NCBI GenBank assembly: GCA_047030855.1
Contig: JBKYIJ010000008.1
Location: 1,426,001 to 1,490,000 of the forward strand
Direction: 5' to 3'
Source: QVMM01 sp047030855
GTDB taxonomy: Bacteria > Bacteroidota > Bacteroidia > Bacteroidales > Dysgonomonadaceae
Length of the DNA: 64,000 nucleotides
This document shows, piece after piece, positions 25,568 through 34,427 of this stretch. Positions within the stretch are counted from its first letter, which is position 1. Every line of letters begins with the position of its first letter. Below the pieces are notes generated by a model. That model was given only the letters and a program-made list of their open reading frames with translations. It was not told the origin of the DNA and searched no databases. The position numbers and the translations under genes were made by a program.

Positions 25568-25603
25568 TAGCAGTAAATTTCAATATTTACTGCTATTTTT
25601 TTT
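25568..25603 (+). terminator. Rho-independent terminator of the ribosomal cluster
   Basis: TAGCAGTAAAT (25568-25578) pairs perfectly with ATTTACTGCTA (25585-25595), followed by eight T. It begins 24 bases after the rplQ stop and closes the long ribosomal protein transcription unit. Confidence 0.9.
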
Positions 25604-25886
25604 GTCTTATTTTATAATTTATATACTTATATAATTATGTATAACTATATTGTTATATTTCCCTTTATGTATTGATTTAATATGTTGTTTATCAATTTTA
25701 ATATAGTTATTTATATATCTATATTATATAGTTTGTAATCACCTCTTTTCTCTGTGTTTTATACTTGTCTGTTTATTCCTTATATTATACTAATGTGTTT
25801 ATATATAATATATATTTAATCGGTTCTTTGATTATGTTTACTCTAAAAAAGTAGATGTTCAATATTTTAATAAAATACTGAATTGT
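25604..25886. other. AT-rich gap with no gene seen
   Basis: About 280 very AT-rich bases between the rplQ terminator and the next promoter. It has many short TATA-like and palindromic steps but no open frame with coding character, no tRNA fold and no long repeat that I could see. Confidence 0.6.
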
Positions 25887-25894
25887 TATCTTTG
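25887..25894 (+). promoter_or_regulatory. Putative -7 promoter element of the NIF3-like gene
   Basis: TATCTTTG fits TAnnTTTG, 51 bases before the start at 25945. The same octamer recurs before DUF3332, NUDIX and ffh and, on the minus strand, trmB. Confidence 0.55.
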
Positions 25895-25944
25895 ATAAAT
25901 GATGAACCGTTATAGGGAATTTGAATTAAAAATTTGATTAAGAT

Positions 25945-27039
25945 ATGAAAATCCGTGAAGTATTATCGACAATAGAACAGTTCGCTCCTTTAGCTTTGCA
26001 GGAAAATTTTGATAATTCGGGGCTGCAGGTGGGCGATGTGAATCAGGAAGTCTCTTCAATACTTCTTTGTATTGATGTTACGGAGAGTGTGATTGAAGAA
26101 GCCGTAGTACTTGGCTGTAATCTGATTATTTCGCATCATCCGATCGCTTTCAAACCGTTCAAATCCCTCACCGGCAGGAATTATGTCGAAAGATGTATTA
26201 TTAAAGCCATACAGAACAATATCGTTTTGTACGCTGCACACACTAATCTCGATAATGCTTTTGACGGGATAAACAGTTATCTGGCTGGCTTATTGAATTT
26301 GCAACAGACAAGAATACTCCAGCCGATGCAAAAATCGTTATGTAAACTGATCACATTCGTTCCCGACGAGCATCTTTCCGCGGTGAGAAATGCTTTGTTC
26401 AATGTCGGGGCAGGTTGTATCGGCGATTATGATTCATGCAGTTACAGCAGCCACGGTGAAGGGACGTTCAGGGCAGGAGAGGGCACTAATCCGTTTTGCG
26501 GACAGATAGGCGAACTGCATACGGAATCGGAAAGCCGTCTGGAAGTCGTTTTCCCGTCTTTTAAAACAAATGAGGTTATTCAGGCGTTGATTGCCGTCCA
26601 TCCTTATGAAGAACCTGCTTATGACATTTATCAGTTACAAAATTCGTGGGCACAGGCAGGAAGCGGAATTGTAGGGACTCTTGAAGAGCCGATGGAGGAA
26701 GAAGAATTTCTTTATTATCTGAAAGATGTATTGAACCTGAATGTTATTCATCATTCGAGATATGCTCGCAATAAAGTGAAAGATGTGGCTATTTGCAGCG
26801 GCAGCGGAGCATTTTTGATTCCTTCTGCGATAAACTACGGGGCTGATGTTTTTATTACGGGAGAAGCTAAATATAACGATTATTACGACGTTGAAGACAA
26901 AATATTGTTGGCGGTGGTGGGACACTATGAGTCTGAAATATTTACAAAAGATGTGTTTTTTGAATTATTATCGAAAAAATATCCTAACTTTGCGATACAT
27001 AAATCGGGATATGACGAAAATCCTGTAAAATATTTGTAA
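25945..27039 (+). CDS. NIF3/DUF34 family dinuclear-metal protein (YqfO type)
   Basis: 364 residues. The NIF3 core is split by an inserted domain of about 100 residues, as in YqfO-type members. Metal-site motifs are present: LIISHHPIAFKP, HTNLDNAFDGIN near the N-terminal half and VVGHYESE at the end. Some members are annotated as GTP cyclohydrolase 1 type 2 homologues, but the biochemical role of the family is not settled. It is followed by the coiled-coil zinc-ribbon gene, an association seen in many bacteria. Confidence 0.9.
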   Translation: MKIREVLSTIEQFAPLALQENFDNSGLQVGDVNQEVSSILLCIDVTESVIEEAVVLGCNLIISHHPIAFKPFKSLTGRNYVERCIIKAIQNNIVLYAAHTNLDNAFDGINSYLAGLLNLQQTRILQPMQKSLCKLITFVPDEHLSAVRNALFNVGAGCIGDYDSCSYSSHGEGTFRAGEGTNPFCGQIGELHTESESRLEVVFPSFKTNEVIQALIAVHPYEEPAYDIYQLQNSWAQAGSGIVGTLEEPMEEEEFLYYLKDVLNLNVIHHSRYARNKVKDVAICSGSGAFLIPSAINYGADVFITGEAKYNDYYDVEDKILLAVVGHYESEIFTKDVFFELLSKKYPNFAIHKSGYDENPVKYL

Positions 27040-27142
27040 AGGAAGCGATATACTCCTTCCCATTGCATTTAATGTAGTAAATAAGTGTTTTCAGATAACT
27101 TGTTTGCTGCATTTTTTTGTTTAATAATTTAATGTTTATAAT

Positions 27143-27904
27143 ATGGCTAAGAAACAACAAGCAGAAAAAGAAGTGTCGGTTGAAGATAAACTGAGGACTC
27201 TTTATGAACTTCAGATCAAACAATCGGAGATTGATAAGATCAAAACGCTGAGAGGCGAATTGCCTTTAGAGGTAGCCGACCTTGACGACGAGATTGCGGG
27301 ATTAAAGACAAGGTTGAGTAAATATGAAGCAGATCTGAAAGATTTTACGACTGCCATTGCTCAGCAGAAGCAAAAGATTCAGGATTGTAACCTGAAAATT
27401 ACTAAATACACAGAGCAGCTTGAAAATGTAAGAAACAACCGCGAGTTTGACCACTTGTCGAAAGAGGTTGAATTTGAAAAGCTGGAGATCGAACTTGCTG
27501 AAAAGAGAATTAAAGAATTCACGCAAGATTCTAAAGTTCTGTCGGAACAAATTGAAAGCAGTAAGGAACTTCTGACTGAAAGAAGTGCCGATCTGGATCA
27601 GAAAAAAGGCGAGCTTGACGAAATCGTTGCTGAAACCAAACAGCAGGAAGAACAGATCAGGGAAGAAATAAAAACCATTGAAGCCGAAGTTGAACCTCGT
27701 TTGCTTCAGGCATTTAAACGCATTAGAAAAAGTGCGAGAAACGGATTGGCGATCGTTCCGATCGAACGTGGTGCTTGCGGCGGATGTTTCAACAAAATAC
27801 CGCCTCAGAAGCAAATGGATATAAAAATGAGGAAGAAAATCATTGTTTGCGAATACTGCGGACGTATAATGATCGATCCTGATTTGGTCAGCGAAGAAAA
27901 GTAA
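27143..27904 (+). CDS. Coiled-coil zinc-ribbon protein (C4-type, COG1579 family)
   Basis: 253 residues. About the first 190 form long charged heptad-like helices (coiled coil). The C-terminus is a zinc ribbon with CGGC (in GACGGCFNKIPP) and CEYC (in IIVCEYCGRIM). The family is widely conserved, cytoplasmic and poorly understood, possibly nucleic-acid binding. It lies about 100 bases after the NIF3-like gene, probably in one transcription unit, and ends just before a strong shared terminator. Confidence 0.88.
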   Translation: MAKKQQAEKEVSVEDKLRTLYELQIKQSEIDKIKTLRGELPLEVADLDDEIAGLKTRLSKYEADLKDFTTAIAQQKQKIQDCNLKITKYTEQLENVRNNREFDHLSKEVEFEKLEIELAEKRIKEFTQDSKVLSEQIESSKELLTERSADLDQKKGELDEIVAETKQQEEQIREEIKTIEAEVEPRLLQAFKRIRKSARNGLAIVPIERGACGGCFNKIPPQKQMDIKMRKKIIVCEYCGRIMIDPDLVSEEK

Positions 27905-27913
27905 TTCGTTGAT

Positions 27914-27947
27914 AAAAAAAGGTGTAGAGCTATTCTACACCTTTTTT
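27914..27947. terminator. Bidirectional terminator between zinc-ribbon gene and capsule operon
   Basis: GGTGTAGA (27921-27928) pairs with TCTACACC (27934-27941), flanked by seven A on the left and six T on the right, so it can stop transcription from both sides. The right arm overlaps the stop codon of the convergent glycosyltransferase. Confidence 0.88.
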
Positions 27948-29051
27948 ATTTGTTGATGATGTCATGTCATTATAAACTTTTTCTGTCTGAGCGGCGATAT
28001 TAAACCAATTATAAGCCGACAAATCATATTCGACAAATTCTTTCACAGAGCTTAATTTTGCATCTATTTTTGATGCCATTTCTTCAATATTGTTGGGATC
28101 GAATAAAAGCTCTTCCGAAGATAAAACCTGTGTATTAGCGGGAATATTACTTATCAGTACATCAAGATTATAGCTCATTGCTTCGAGCAATGCTATAGGA
28201 AGCCCTTCATGAAATGAAGGTAGAACAAACAGAGCGGCGTTTGAGAATAGTTCTTTCAGATGATCTCCTTTTATAAATCCGGGAAGAACAACATTTTCCT
28301 TTTTTGCCAGATCTTTAAGTTTCAGAGAATATTCTGTTTCATGGTCGGCATCTCCTGCTATGACTAATTTAATGTCATCTCTATGTTTTGTTTTCGCATA
28401 GGCTTTTATCAGGTTGTCAAACCCTTTTTCTTCCACAAAACGCCCTAAGGCAAAGATATATTTTTGTTTTTCCAGCCCTAATGATTTCAGATAGTCGGAG
28501 GCTTGTACACGATCGGCTTTGTCCACTCCGTTGAATATAAGATGTACATTCGTGGTTCTGCCGTATTTATCTTTTAATGACTGGGAAATAATATCAGATA
28601 TGGAAATGATATGATTCGCATATTTAGCGGCATTTCGTTCTCCTGTTTTCAGCATGAATTTCGCCATCTTTCCCCACTTCTGCCGTTCATAGTCTGCACC
28701 ATGATGAGTTACAACCACTTTTAGCCCCAATAACCGTGCAAACGGAGTCAATATTGCCGGTCCTATGGCATGGATGTGTAAAACATCGGCTTTTTCTTTT
28801 TTAGCATAACATACAGCTAAAAATGTATGGACAATAGCTTCCAGACTTTTTGAATGAGGGGCGTATATGTCCTTTATTTTTATTCCTTTATAATCGGATA
28901 TTTTATTGTTATCGGATACGTAACAGGATCGCCTGACTAAAGTTACATTATAACCATCATCTACTATTATGGGGTATAGCTTCTCGCAATGGGTTTCCAC
29001 CCCGCCCAGTATGTCGGGTATTCCTCGGGTTCCGGTTACTATAATCTTCAT
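27930..29051 (-). CDS. Glycosyltransferase family 4 (DUF1972-like N-terminus)
   Basis: 373 residues, GT-B fold, cytoplasmic face of the membrane. The start IVTGTRGIPDILGGVETHCE is typical of rhamnosyl-type transferases with a DUF1972-like N-domain. The donor-binding EX7E motif is in SFHEGLPIALLEAMSYN. Donor and linkage cannot be read from sequence. Last gene of the polysaccharide operon, nine bases after the radical SAM gene. Confidence 0.88.
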   Translation of the reverse strand: MKIIVTGTRGIPDILGGVETHCEKLYPIIVDDGYNVTLVRRSCYVSDNNKISDYKGIKIKDIYAPHSKSLEAIVHTFLAVCYAKKEKADVLHIHAIGPAILTPFARLLGLKVVVTHHGADYERQKWGKMAKFMLKTGERNAAKYANHIISISDIISQSLKDKYGRTTNVHLIFNGVDKADRVQASDYLKSLGLEKQKYIFALGRFVEEKGFDNLIKAYAKTKHRDDIKLVIAGDADHETEYSLKLKDLAKKENVVLPGFIKGDHLKELFSNAALFVLPSFHEGLPIALLEAMSYNLDVLISNIPANTQVLSSEELLFDPNNIEEMASKIDAKLSSVKEFVEYDLSAYNWFNIAAQTEKVYNDMTSSTNKKGVE

Positions 29052-29060
29052 CAGAGTAAA

Positions 29061-30194
29061 CTAATCTTCAACTAATGGCAGGCTGGGATCAGGTTTCACA
29101 CCGTGGCTGTCTGTAAAAGGTGTCATTCTGCTGTAATCGAGGTCGCCTTGTCTTATATCTTGTCCTACGTTATAATAAGGGATATTGTTTATATCTACGC
29201 TTTTGCCCCTCATGTTATTCAGTTTATTTTTCAACACCCATTTACCCGGATGTTTTATGTATTTTTTCATCACAGGAGCTGCGGTTCCTACCATCCAACA
29301 GTTTTTAGGGCACTGTCTCACCATTTCCCTGACTTTATTCGCTTGTTCGCTGTACCAAATATCTTCAAATTTTTCTACATCGTGTATATTGCCCATGCTT
29401 TCTTTCCAGATTCTGTCTTCAAGTCCGTTACATGGATATACATCACCGTACGGTTCAATAAAAAAATTGGCAGATCCCGCTTCACAAGGCAGCATACGTT
29501 TGCCACCGCGGATGTAATTTATTAGTCCGAGGTTAAAAAACGCACGTCCCCAACTTTTCGGACTTTTTTCGGACAACAGTTCATCTATCAAGGTATGGAA
29601 GTTCTCTGTAACTTCATCCTTATTCGTTATTCTGTTATCGTCTTTATGAAAGTAGTAAGAATTATGAAAAGCTGCCGTTGCAAATTCCATTTTTAATTCT
29701 CTCGCCAAGCGGTAAAGCCAGAGCATGTCTTCGGAGTTATGATTGGATACTGTTATCCCGAACCCTATATCTTTTACTCCCATTTCGCGAAGTTTCAGAA
29801 GCAGCATCAGCCCTCTGTCAAAGCCGCCAGGCCTTCCTCTCAGACCGTCATTCCGCTGCGACAAACCTTCAATACTCACTCTTATACCTATATTGGGATA
29901 TTTTTTTGCTAATTCTATAATCCTCAGATAATGCCAACCTGAAGTAGATATGACTACGCGAGGTGCTTTCTGGAATGAAACGGCGACAATATCTTCAATG
30001 TCTTTGCGCTGAAACGGTTCTCCTCCTGTTATGTTGATAAATTTCAGATTAGGCAGCTTTTCCAGTTCTTTAGGTGATATCTCTTTTTTTACATCTGTGG
30101 GATATTTCCAGATGTTACACATTTGGCAACGCATCTGACAACGGTAGGTTGTGATGATGGATGCATCTGTGGGTAAAGGTATTTTATTGTTCAT
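29061..30194 (-). CDS. Radical SAM / SPASM-domain enzyme in the polysaccharide operon
   Basis: 377 residues. The radical SAM cluster motif is TTYRCQMRCQMCNIWKYP with C19, C23 and C26 (CxxxCxxC). A SAM-binding GGEPF follows. The C-terminal SPASM-like region has further cysteines in MLPCEAGSANFF, GDVYPCNGL and CPKNCWMVG, expected to hold an auxiliary Fe-S cluster. It sits between two GT4 genes on the same strand with short gaps, so it is co-expressed with capsule synthesis. Likely roles are epimerisation, dehydrogenation or another modification of a sugar or lipid intermediate; the substrate is unknown. Confidence 0.88.
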   Translation of the reverse strand: MNNKIPLPTDASIITTYRCQMRCQMCNIWKYPTDVKKEISPKELEKLPNLKFINITGGEPFQRKDIEDIVAVSFQKAPRVVISTSGWHYLRIIELAKKYPNIGIRVSIEGLSQRNDGLRGRPGGFDRGLMLLLKLREMGVKDIGFGITVSNHNSEDMLWLYRLARELKMEFATAAFHNSYYFHKDDNRITNKDEVTENFHTLIDELLSEKSPKSWGRAFFNLGLINYIRGGKRMLPCEAGSANFFIEPYGDVYPCNGLEDRIWKESMGNIHDVEKFEDIWYSEQANKVREMVRQCPKNCWMVGTAAPVMKKYIKHPGKWVLKNKLNNMRGKSVDINNIPYYNVGQDIRQGDLDYSRMTPFTDSHGVKPDPSLPLVED

Positions 30195-30227
30195 TTTTCA
30201 GGTTATTAATTAAACGATAAGATAATA

Positions 30228-31484
30228 TCATTGACGTTTCTGTCTATCAATTCTATCATCATTGTTTTCATGATTAATTGTTTGAGTATATATTGAAATT
30301 AAATCGTCATAATGTTTTTGAGGAAGAAATTTCTCCGAGTCGGTGTAAATATTGTTGCAAAGCTTCAAATATGCATCTTTGTCTAAATTTAGGGCTTTTA
30401 ATATAGCGTCTTTCAGGCTTGAAACAGATTTAGGCTCAAATAAAAAACCGTTTTCCGAATCTTTAATTAATTCGGGCACTCCGCCGATATTGCTTCCGAT
30501 AACAGGAGTTCCCAGTGTTAACGATTCAACAATTGATAACGGGTTGTTCTCATAACATTCGGAAGGGAAGACGACAAAACGTGCCTTACGGACATAGTCA
30601 TATAACTCATTTCCTGATTTGAAGCCCAAGAACTCAACGTTTGAATAATTTAAGTTTTTAAATTGTTCAAGCAAAGGCCCAGCTCCTACTACTTTTAATT
30701 TGACTTCGGGCATATCTTTTACTGTTTGCAATAAAGTAGGGATTCCTTTTTCATCGGATATCCTACCAAAGTACAAGATATAGTTTTCTTTGTCCTGATT
30801 GGCGATAGATCTTTCAGCGTGAGTGAAATTATATAATACCGTGGATTTAGTTTTAAATCGAGGATTTCCTTCAATATGTTTCTTACGGGAAAATTGACTG
30901 ACGAAAATGAACTGATCGATATAGTCTAATGGAGATAAAAAATATTTTTGAAAATAATTATCCAATGCTAACAAGGTGCTGTTGGCTAAACTTCCGTTCG
31001 AACATCTCTTAGTTATACAATGCCAATACGAACTATTCTTTAAGCATGATTCACAAATGTTTCCATTTCCATCGGTAAATGTATAGGCTGGACAGACCAA
31101 TCGGTAATCGTGCAAAGTCATTACGACTGGTATTTTGTGTTTTTTTAGGACTGGGAGAATTGAAACCGACAGGCTATTGAGAAATAAGTGGATATGGGCA
31201 ATGTCGGGTTTTTCTTTTACAAGTAGCTTTTCGAGTTGTTCGGCAGCATTTTTATTGTATATGAATTTTTTTAAATTGCCTAATTTCGTTATGATTCCAG
31301 ATTCGGATAGCTCAGGATAATCTACAAAATATGATGCATATTCGGAAGGCTTATTTTTTTCATTTTTTAATGAAAATGGAATGACCGTATGCCCATTATT
31401 TTTCAACAGTTCCATAGTGTTGAAGAATACTGTCTCGGAGCCTCCTTTCTGGTAGTAATATTTATTTATTTGCACTATTTTCAT
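30228..31484 (-). CDS. Glycosyltransferase family 4
   Basis: 418 residues, GT-B fold. Begins MKIVQINKYYYQKGGSETVF. A cysteine-containing insert (CESCLKNSSYWHCITKRC) after LHDYRLVCP is seen in a subgroup of capsule GT4 enzymes and may bind metal. EX7E motif in ECYENNPLSIVESLTLG. Acceptor and donor unknown. Thirty-three bases separate it from the next gene on either side. Confidence 0.88.
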   Translation of the reverse strand: MKIVQINKYYYQKGGSETVFFNTMELLKNNGHTVIPFSLKNEKNKPSEYASYFVDYPELSESGIITKLGNLKKFIYNKNAAEQLEKLLVKEKPDIAHIHLFLNSLSVSILPVLKKHKIPVVMTLHDYRLVCPAYTFTDGNGNICESCLKNSSYWHCITKRCSNGSLANSTLLALDNYFQKYFLSPLDYIDQFIFVSQFSRKKHIEGNPRFKTKSTVLYNFTHAERSIANQDKENYILYFGRISDEKGIPTLLQTVKDMPEVKLKVVGAGPLLEQFKNLNYSNVEFLGFKSGNELYDYVRKARFVVFPSECYENNPLSIVESLTLGTPVIGSNIGGVPELIKDSENGFLFEPKSVSSLKDAILKALNLDKDAYLKLCNNIYTDSEKFLPQKHYDDLISIYTQTINHENNDDRIDRQKRQ

Positions 31485-31517
31485 TAAGCATAAAGATACA
31501 TTATTTTTTTATTATAC

Positions 31518-32573
31518 CTATTTGCTCAACACTTCATTATATAATTGCAGATACCTTTTTGCGGTATTTTGAATACTGAAATTCTGTTTGGCGTAATCGT
31601 AGGCTTCGACTACTGATGTTGTTAAGTCTGGAGAATTTATTATTTGGATAATCTTGGCTGCACAGTCTTCAGTATCTCCGCTTCTGAAAAAATAACCGTA
31701 TTTGCCTTTTTCTATAATTTCCATCGGACCATCAATATCCGATACCAGAACCGGAATTTTTGCCGCTAATCCTTCCACGACAGTCAAGCCGAAGCCTTCA
31801 TATATTGAGGGTTGAACTAGTATGTCATATTCGCATAAATGCGAATAAACGTATTTTCTGTCTTTAGTACCAAGAAAATTCACCGTTTTATCTAAGTTGT
31901 TCTCGCTTACTAATTTTTGTAGATAAGGTAACGATTCTCCGTCACCGATAAGGTCTAATGAAATATCATACAACGGATATTGTTTTTTTATTGTCGATAT
32001 AGCTTTTATTAAAATATCCTGTCCTTTTTTTAAGTGATCAAGTCGGCTGATTTGGAGTATTCTTATTGTGTTGGTGGTGTTTGTAATTTTATCTCCTTGG
32101 CTGATCTTTATGTCTTCAAAATTAATTCCGTTATAAACTAAAGTTGAGTCTATACCCAGCCTGTTATATAAATCATTTTTTACGGCATTGGAGATAGAAC
32201 ATACTATGTCGCAATCAATAGGTTTCTTTATAGGAATACTCACATCGTGGATGGTCAATACCCGATGATGTTTTTTTATAAATAAACATTCAATGGCTGT
32301 ATGCTCGTGAAAGTGGAGTATATCGGCTTTTGAATTGCTTATGTAGCAATTGTATTTTAGAATCGGGATGATATTCTTGCTTCCTTTTTTCCTGTTGAAG
32401 CATTTAATTTTTACTCGCGGATCTATTGTTTCTAATAGCTTTGTATTATACTCATTATTGATTATGATTAGTTCTAATGTATGATTGTACTTCACTTGTT
32501 GATTCAAAATATCTACGAGCATAGTTTCTGCCCCTCCTATATTCATCGAAAATATAATGTGCAGTATTTTCAT
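31518..32573 (-). CDS. Glycosyltransferase family 4
   Basis: 351 residues, GT-B fold, starting MKILHIIFSMNIGGAETMLV, the usual N-terminal Gly-Gly-Ala-Glu acceptor-side motif. EX7E in SIYEGFGLTVVEGLAAK and a DGPMEIIE segment follow. Its start is nine bases downstream of the end of the frameshifted GT2 gene. Confidence 0.88.
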   Translation of the reverse strand: MKILHIIFSMNIGGAETMLVDILNQQVKYNHTLELIIINNEYNTKLLETIDPRVKIKCFNRKKGSKNIIPILKYNCYISNSKADILHFHEHTAIECLFIKKHHRVLTIHDVSIPIKKPIDCDIVCSISNAVKNDLYNRLGIDSTLVYNGINFEDIKISQGDKITNTTNTIRILQISRLDHLKKGQDILIKAISTIKKQYPLYDISLDLIGDGESLPYLQKLVSENNLDKTVNFLGTKDRKYVYSHLCEYDILVQPSIYEGFGLTVVEGLAAKIPVLVSDIDGPMEIIEKGKYGYFFRSGDTEDCAAKIIQIINSPDLTTSVVEAYDYAKQNFSIQNTAKRYLQLYNEVLSK

Positions 32574-32582
32574 CTATTTATT

Positions 32583-33528
32583 TTATTTTTTTACATATGA
32601 ATATATAGAGATTGCATAGTGTACGATAAATCCAGCTTTTAAACTACGGATAATTCTATATGATAATGGTATTTTCTTTCCCCATGAGTTTATAAACGAT
32701 TCTAAAAATGACAAATCATAATTTTTAGAAGCCAAACCAAGCAGGTAAGTTTCTTTTATTTTCTTGGGTGTGTACAATCCTTCTTTATCGTATTGTTTAT
32801 AATCGTCAACAAATGATTCCAATTGTATCATGTTAGCCTTAAATTTCTTTTTTATGGCATCATAATTTGATAACCTGTATTCCAAAGTTACAGAGTCACT
32901 CCGGGCTCTATCCCTATTCACAACAATTTTTTTTGTTAAATACCAATGGTTGTGCTTCCTTGAAAATATGCAGGAAACTTATGATCTCGTAGATTCTAAA
33001 ATTTTCGGGAAATAAATGTTTTTGGATTAAATCCCGATTCATTACATGAGTAAAATCTCCACCGACCTGATTTAATAAAAAGCTTGAAAAATATATATAA
33101 TTAGTATCACTAACTAAATGCGGGTTTGATTCATAAAGAGTAATCATATCATCCTGTGCAAATAGATAATGTGTGTGTTGAAATCTGTCATTCGTAATGA
33201 ATTCGTTGATGTAATTTAGCGCGTCATCTACTAAATAATCATCGCTGTCCAGAAACATTACAAAATCCCCTTCGCTATGTCGGATGCCGTAATTTCTGGC
33301 GGCATTTACTCCTTTATTTGACTCAAACCGGTGACTTTTTATAAAATTATATTTGGATTTATAGTCATCGACTATGGCAGGAGTTGAATCGCTGGATCCG
33401 TCATCAATAATCCACATTTCCACAAACGGATATTTCTGATCCCTGACGCTCTCAATACACCTTCGTATGCAGTCTTCCCTGTTATATACGGGTGTTATAA
33501 TGCTGAATTTAATCTCTTTACTTTTCAT
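32583..33528 (-). pseudogene. Glycosyltransferase family 2, frameshifted
   Basis: GT-A family 2 enzyme read in two pieces. The first 204 residues hold FSIITPVYNREDCIRRC, the DDGSSDSTP motif and the metal-binding FLDSDDYL, then end as NKKNCCE. Removing one A from the A8 run (T8 at 32927-32934 on the plus strand) continues as NKKIVVNRDRARSDSV through the second piece to 32583, giving about 314 residues, a normal GT2 length. The C-terminal piece alone has no recognisable start apart from a GTG inside this join. It overlaps the upstream GT2 gene by four bases (ATGA). Confidence 0.82.
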
Positions 33529-34427
33529 TTATTTAAGATGCCACGTTTGATATAAGTCAATATATATCTAGGTTGTCTGAAAATTGATATAAACAGCAAA
33601 TATATTCTTTTTGCAACAAAAAATTTGTCAAGACTAATGCGATGATAATTTCCTGAATATAAAGCTTCTCTTACCTTGTATGACTTAATTGCTGATGGTA
33701 CGAAAATCCAATCAAGATATTCGAATATGGCATACCTAAGGTAGAGTAATGTTCGTTCTTTTGTCTGTAAGATATAGTTTGAACTGAGTTTATTAGGATC
33801 GTTATCAAGATAATATCCCAATACAGAGTTTGTTTTTACTAGTTTACAGTTTAATGCGGTTCTGATTTGGAAATCAAAATCGGCAACAAGCCGGAACTGT
33901 TCGTCGAAGTATCCGATTTTGCCATGGAGAGCTTTCCGCCACATCGGAAAACATCCAATGTGATGTTTTTTCAGAAAAGTTTTTTTATTTTGTGAATAAT
34001 TGGGGTTATTTACAAAAACAGTTGATGGCTCGCCGTATTTATACATAAAATAGAAATCCCCGTATGTCAGCATTGAATCAGGATTTTCATCTAATGTTAC
34101 ACTCTGCTCATGTATAGATTCAGGCAGTCTTATATCATCAACATTCCATACGCATATATACTCTCCCTTTGCAGCTTCTATGCCACGATTCCATGTCTGA
34201 TACAAAGATTCTCTTTGAAGGATTGGTATATGTTTTACAAAAGGCAATGTTTCGATGTTATTTTTTACAATATCTTCTTCATCCATTTGCGGATCATTAT
34301 GGAGAAGTAAAACTTCTATATTCGATGTATGTTTTAATTCTTTTAAATAATTAAAGAACGAGGGAAGATACCGCTCACAACGATATAGCGAGGTTAAAAC
34401 TGTTATTTTTATTTGATTATCATTCAT
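33525..34427 (-). CDS. Glycosyltransferase family 2
   Basis: 300 residues, GT-A fold. Begins with ITVLTSLYRCERYLPSFFNY; the metal-binding aspartates are in VWNVDDIRLPES. The C-terminal third is basic and aromatic, probably membrane-associated. Start overlaps the Wzy stop by eight bases and its stop overlaps the next GT2 start, so the three are translationally coupled. Confidence 0.88.
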   Translation of the reverse strand: MNDNQIKITVLTSLYRCERYLPSFFNYLKELKHTSNIEVLLLHNDPQMDEEDIVKNNIETLPFVKHIPILQRESLYQTWNRGIEAAKGEYICVWNVDDIRLPESIHEQSVTLDENPDSMLTYGDFYFMYKYGEPSTVFVNNPNYSQNKKTFLKKHHIGCFPMWRKALHGKIGYFDEQFRLVADFDFQIRTALNCKLVKTNSVLGYYLDNDPNKLSSNYILQTKERTLLYLRYAIFEYLDWIFVPSAIKSYKVREALYSGNYHRISLDKFFVAKRIYLLFISIFRQPRYILTYIKRGILNK

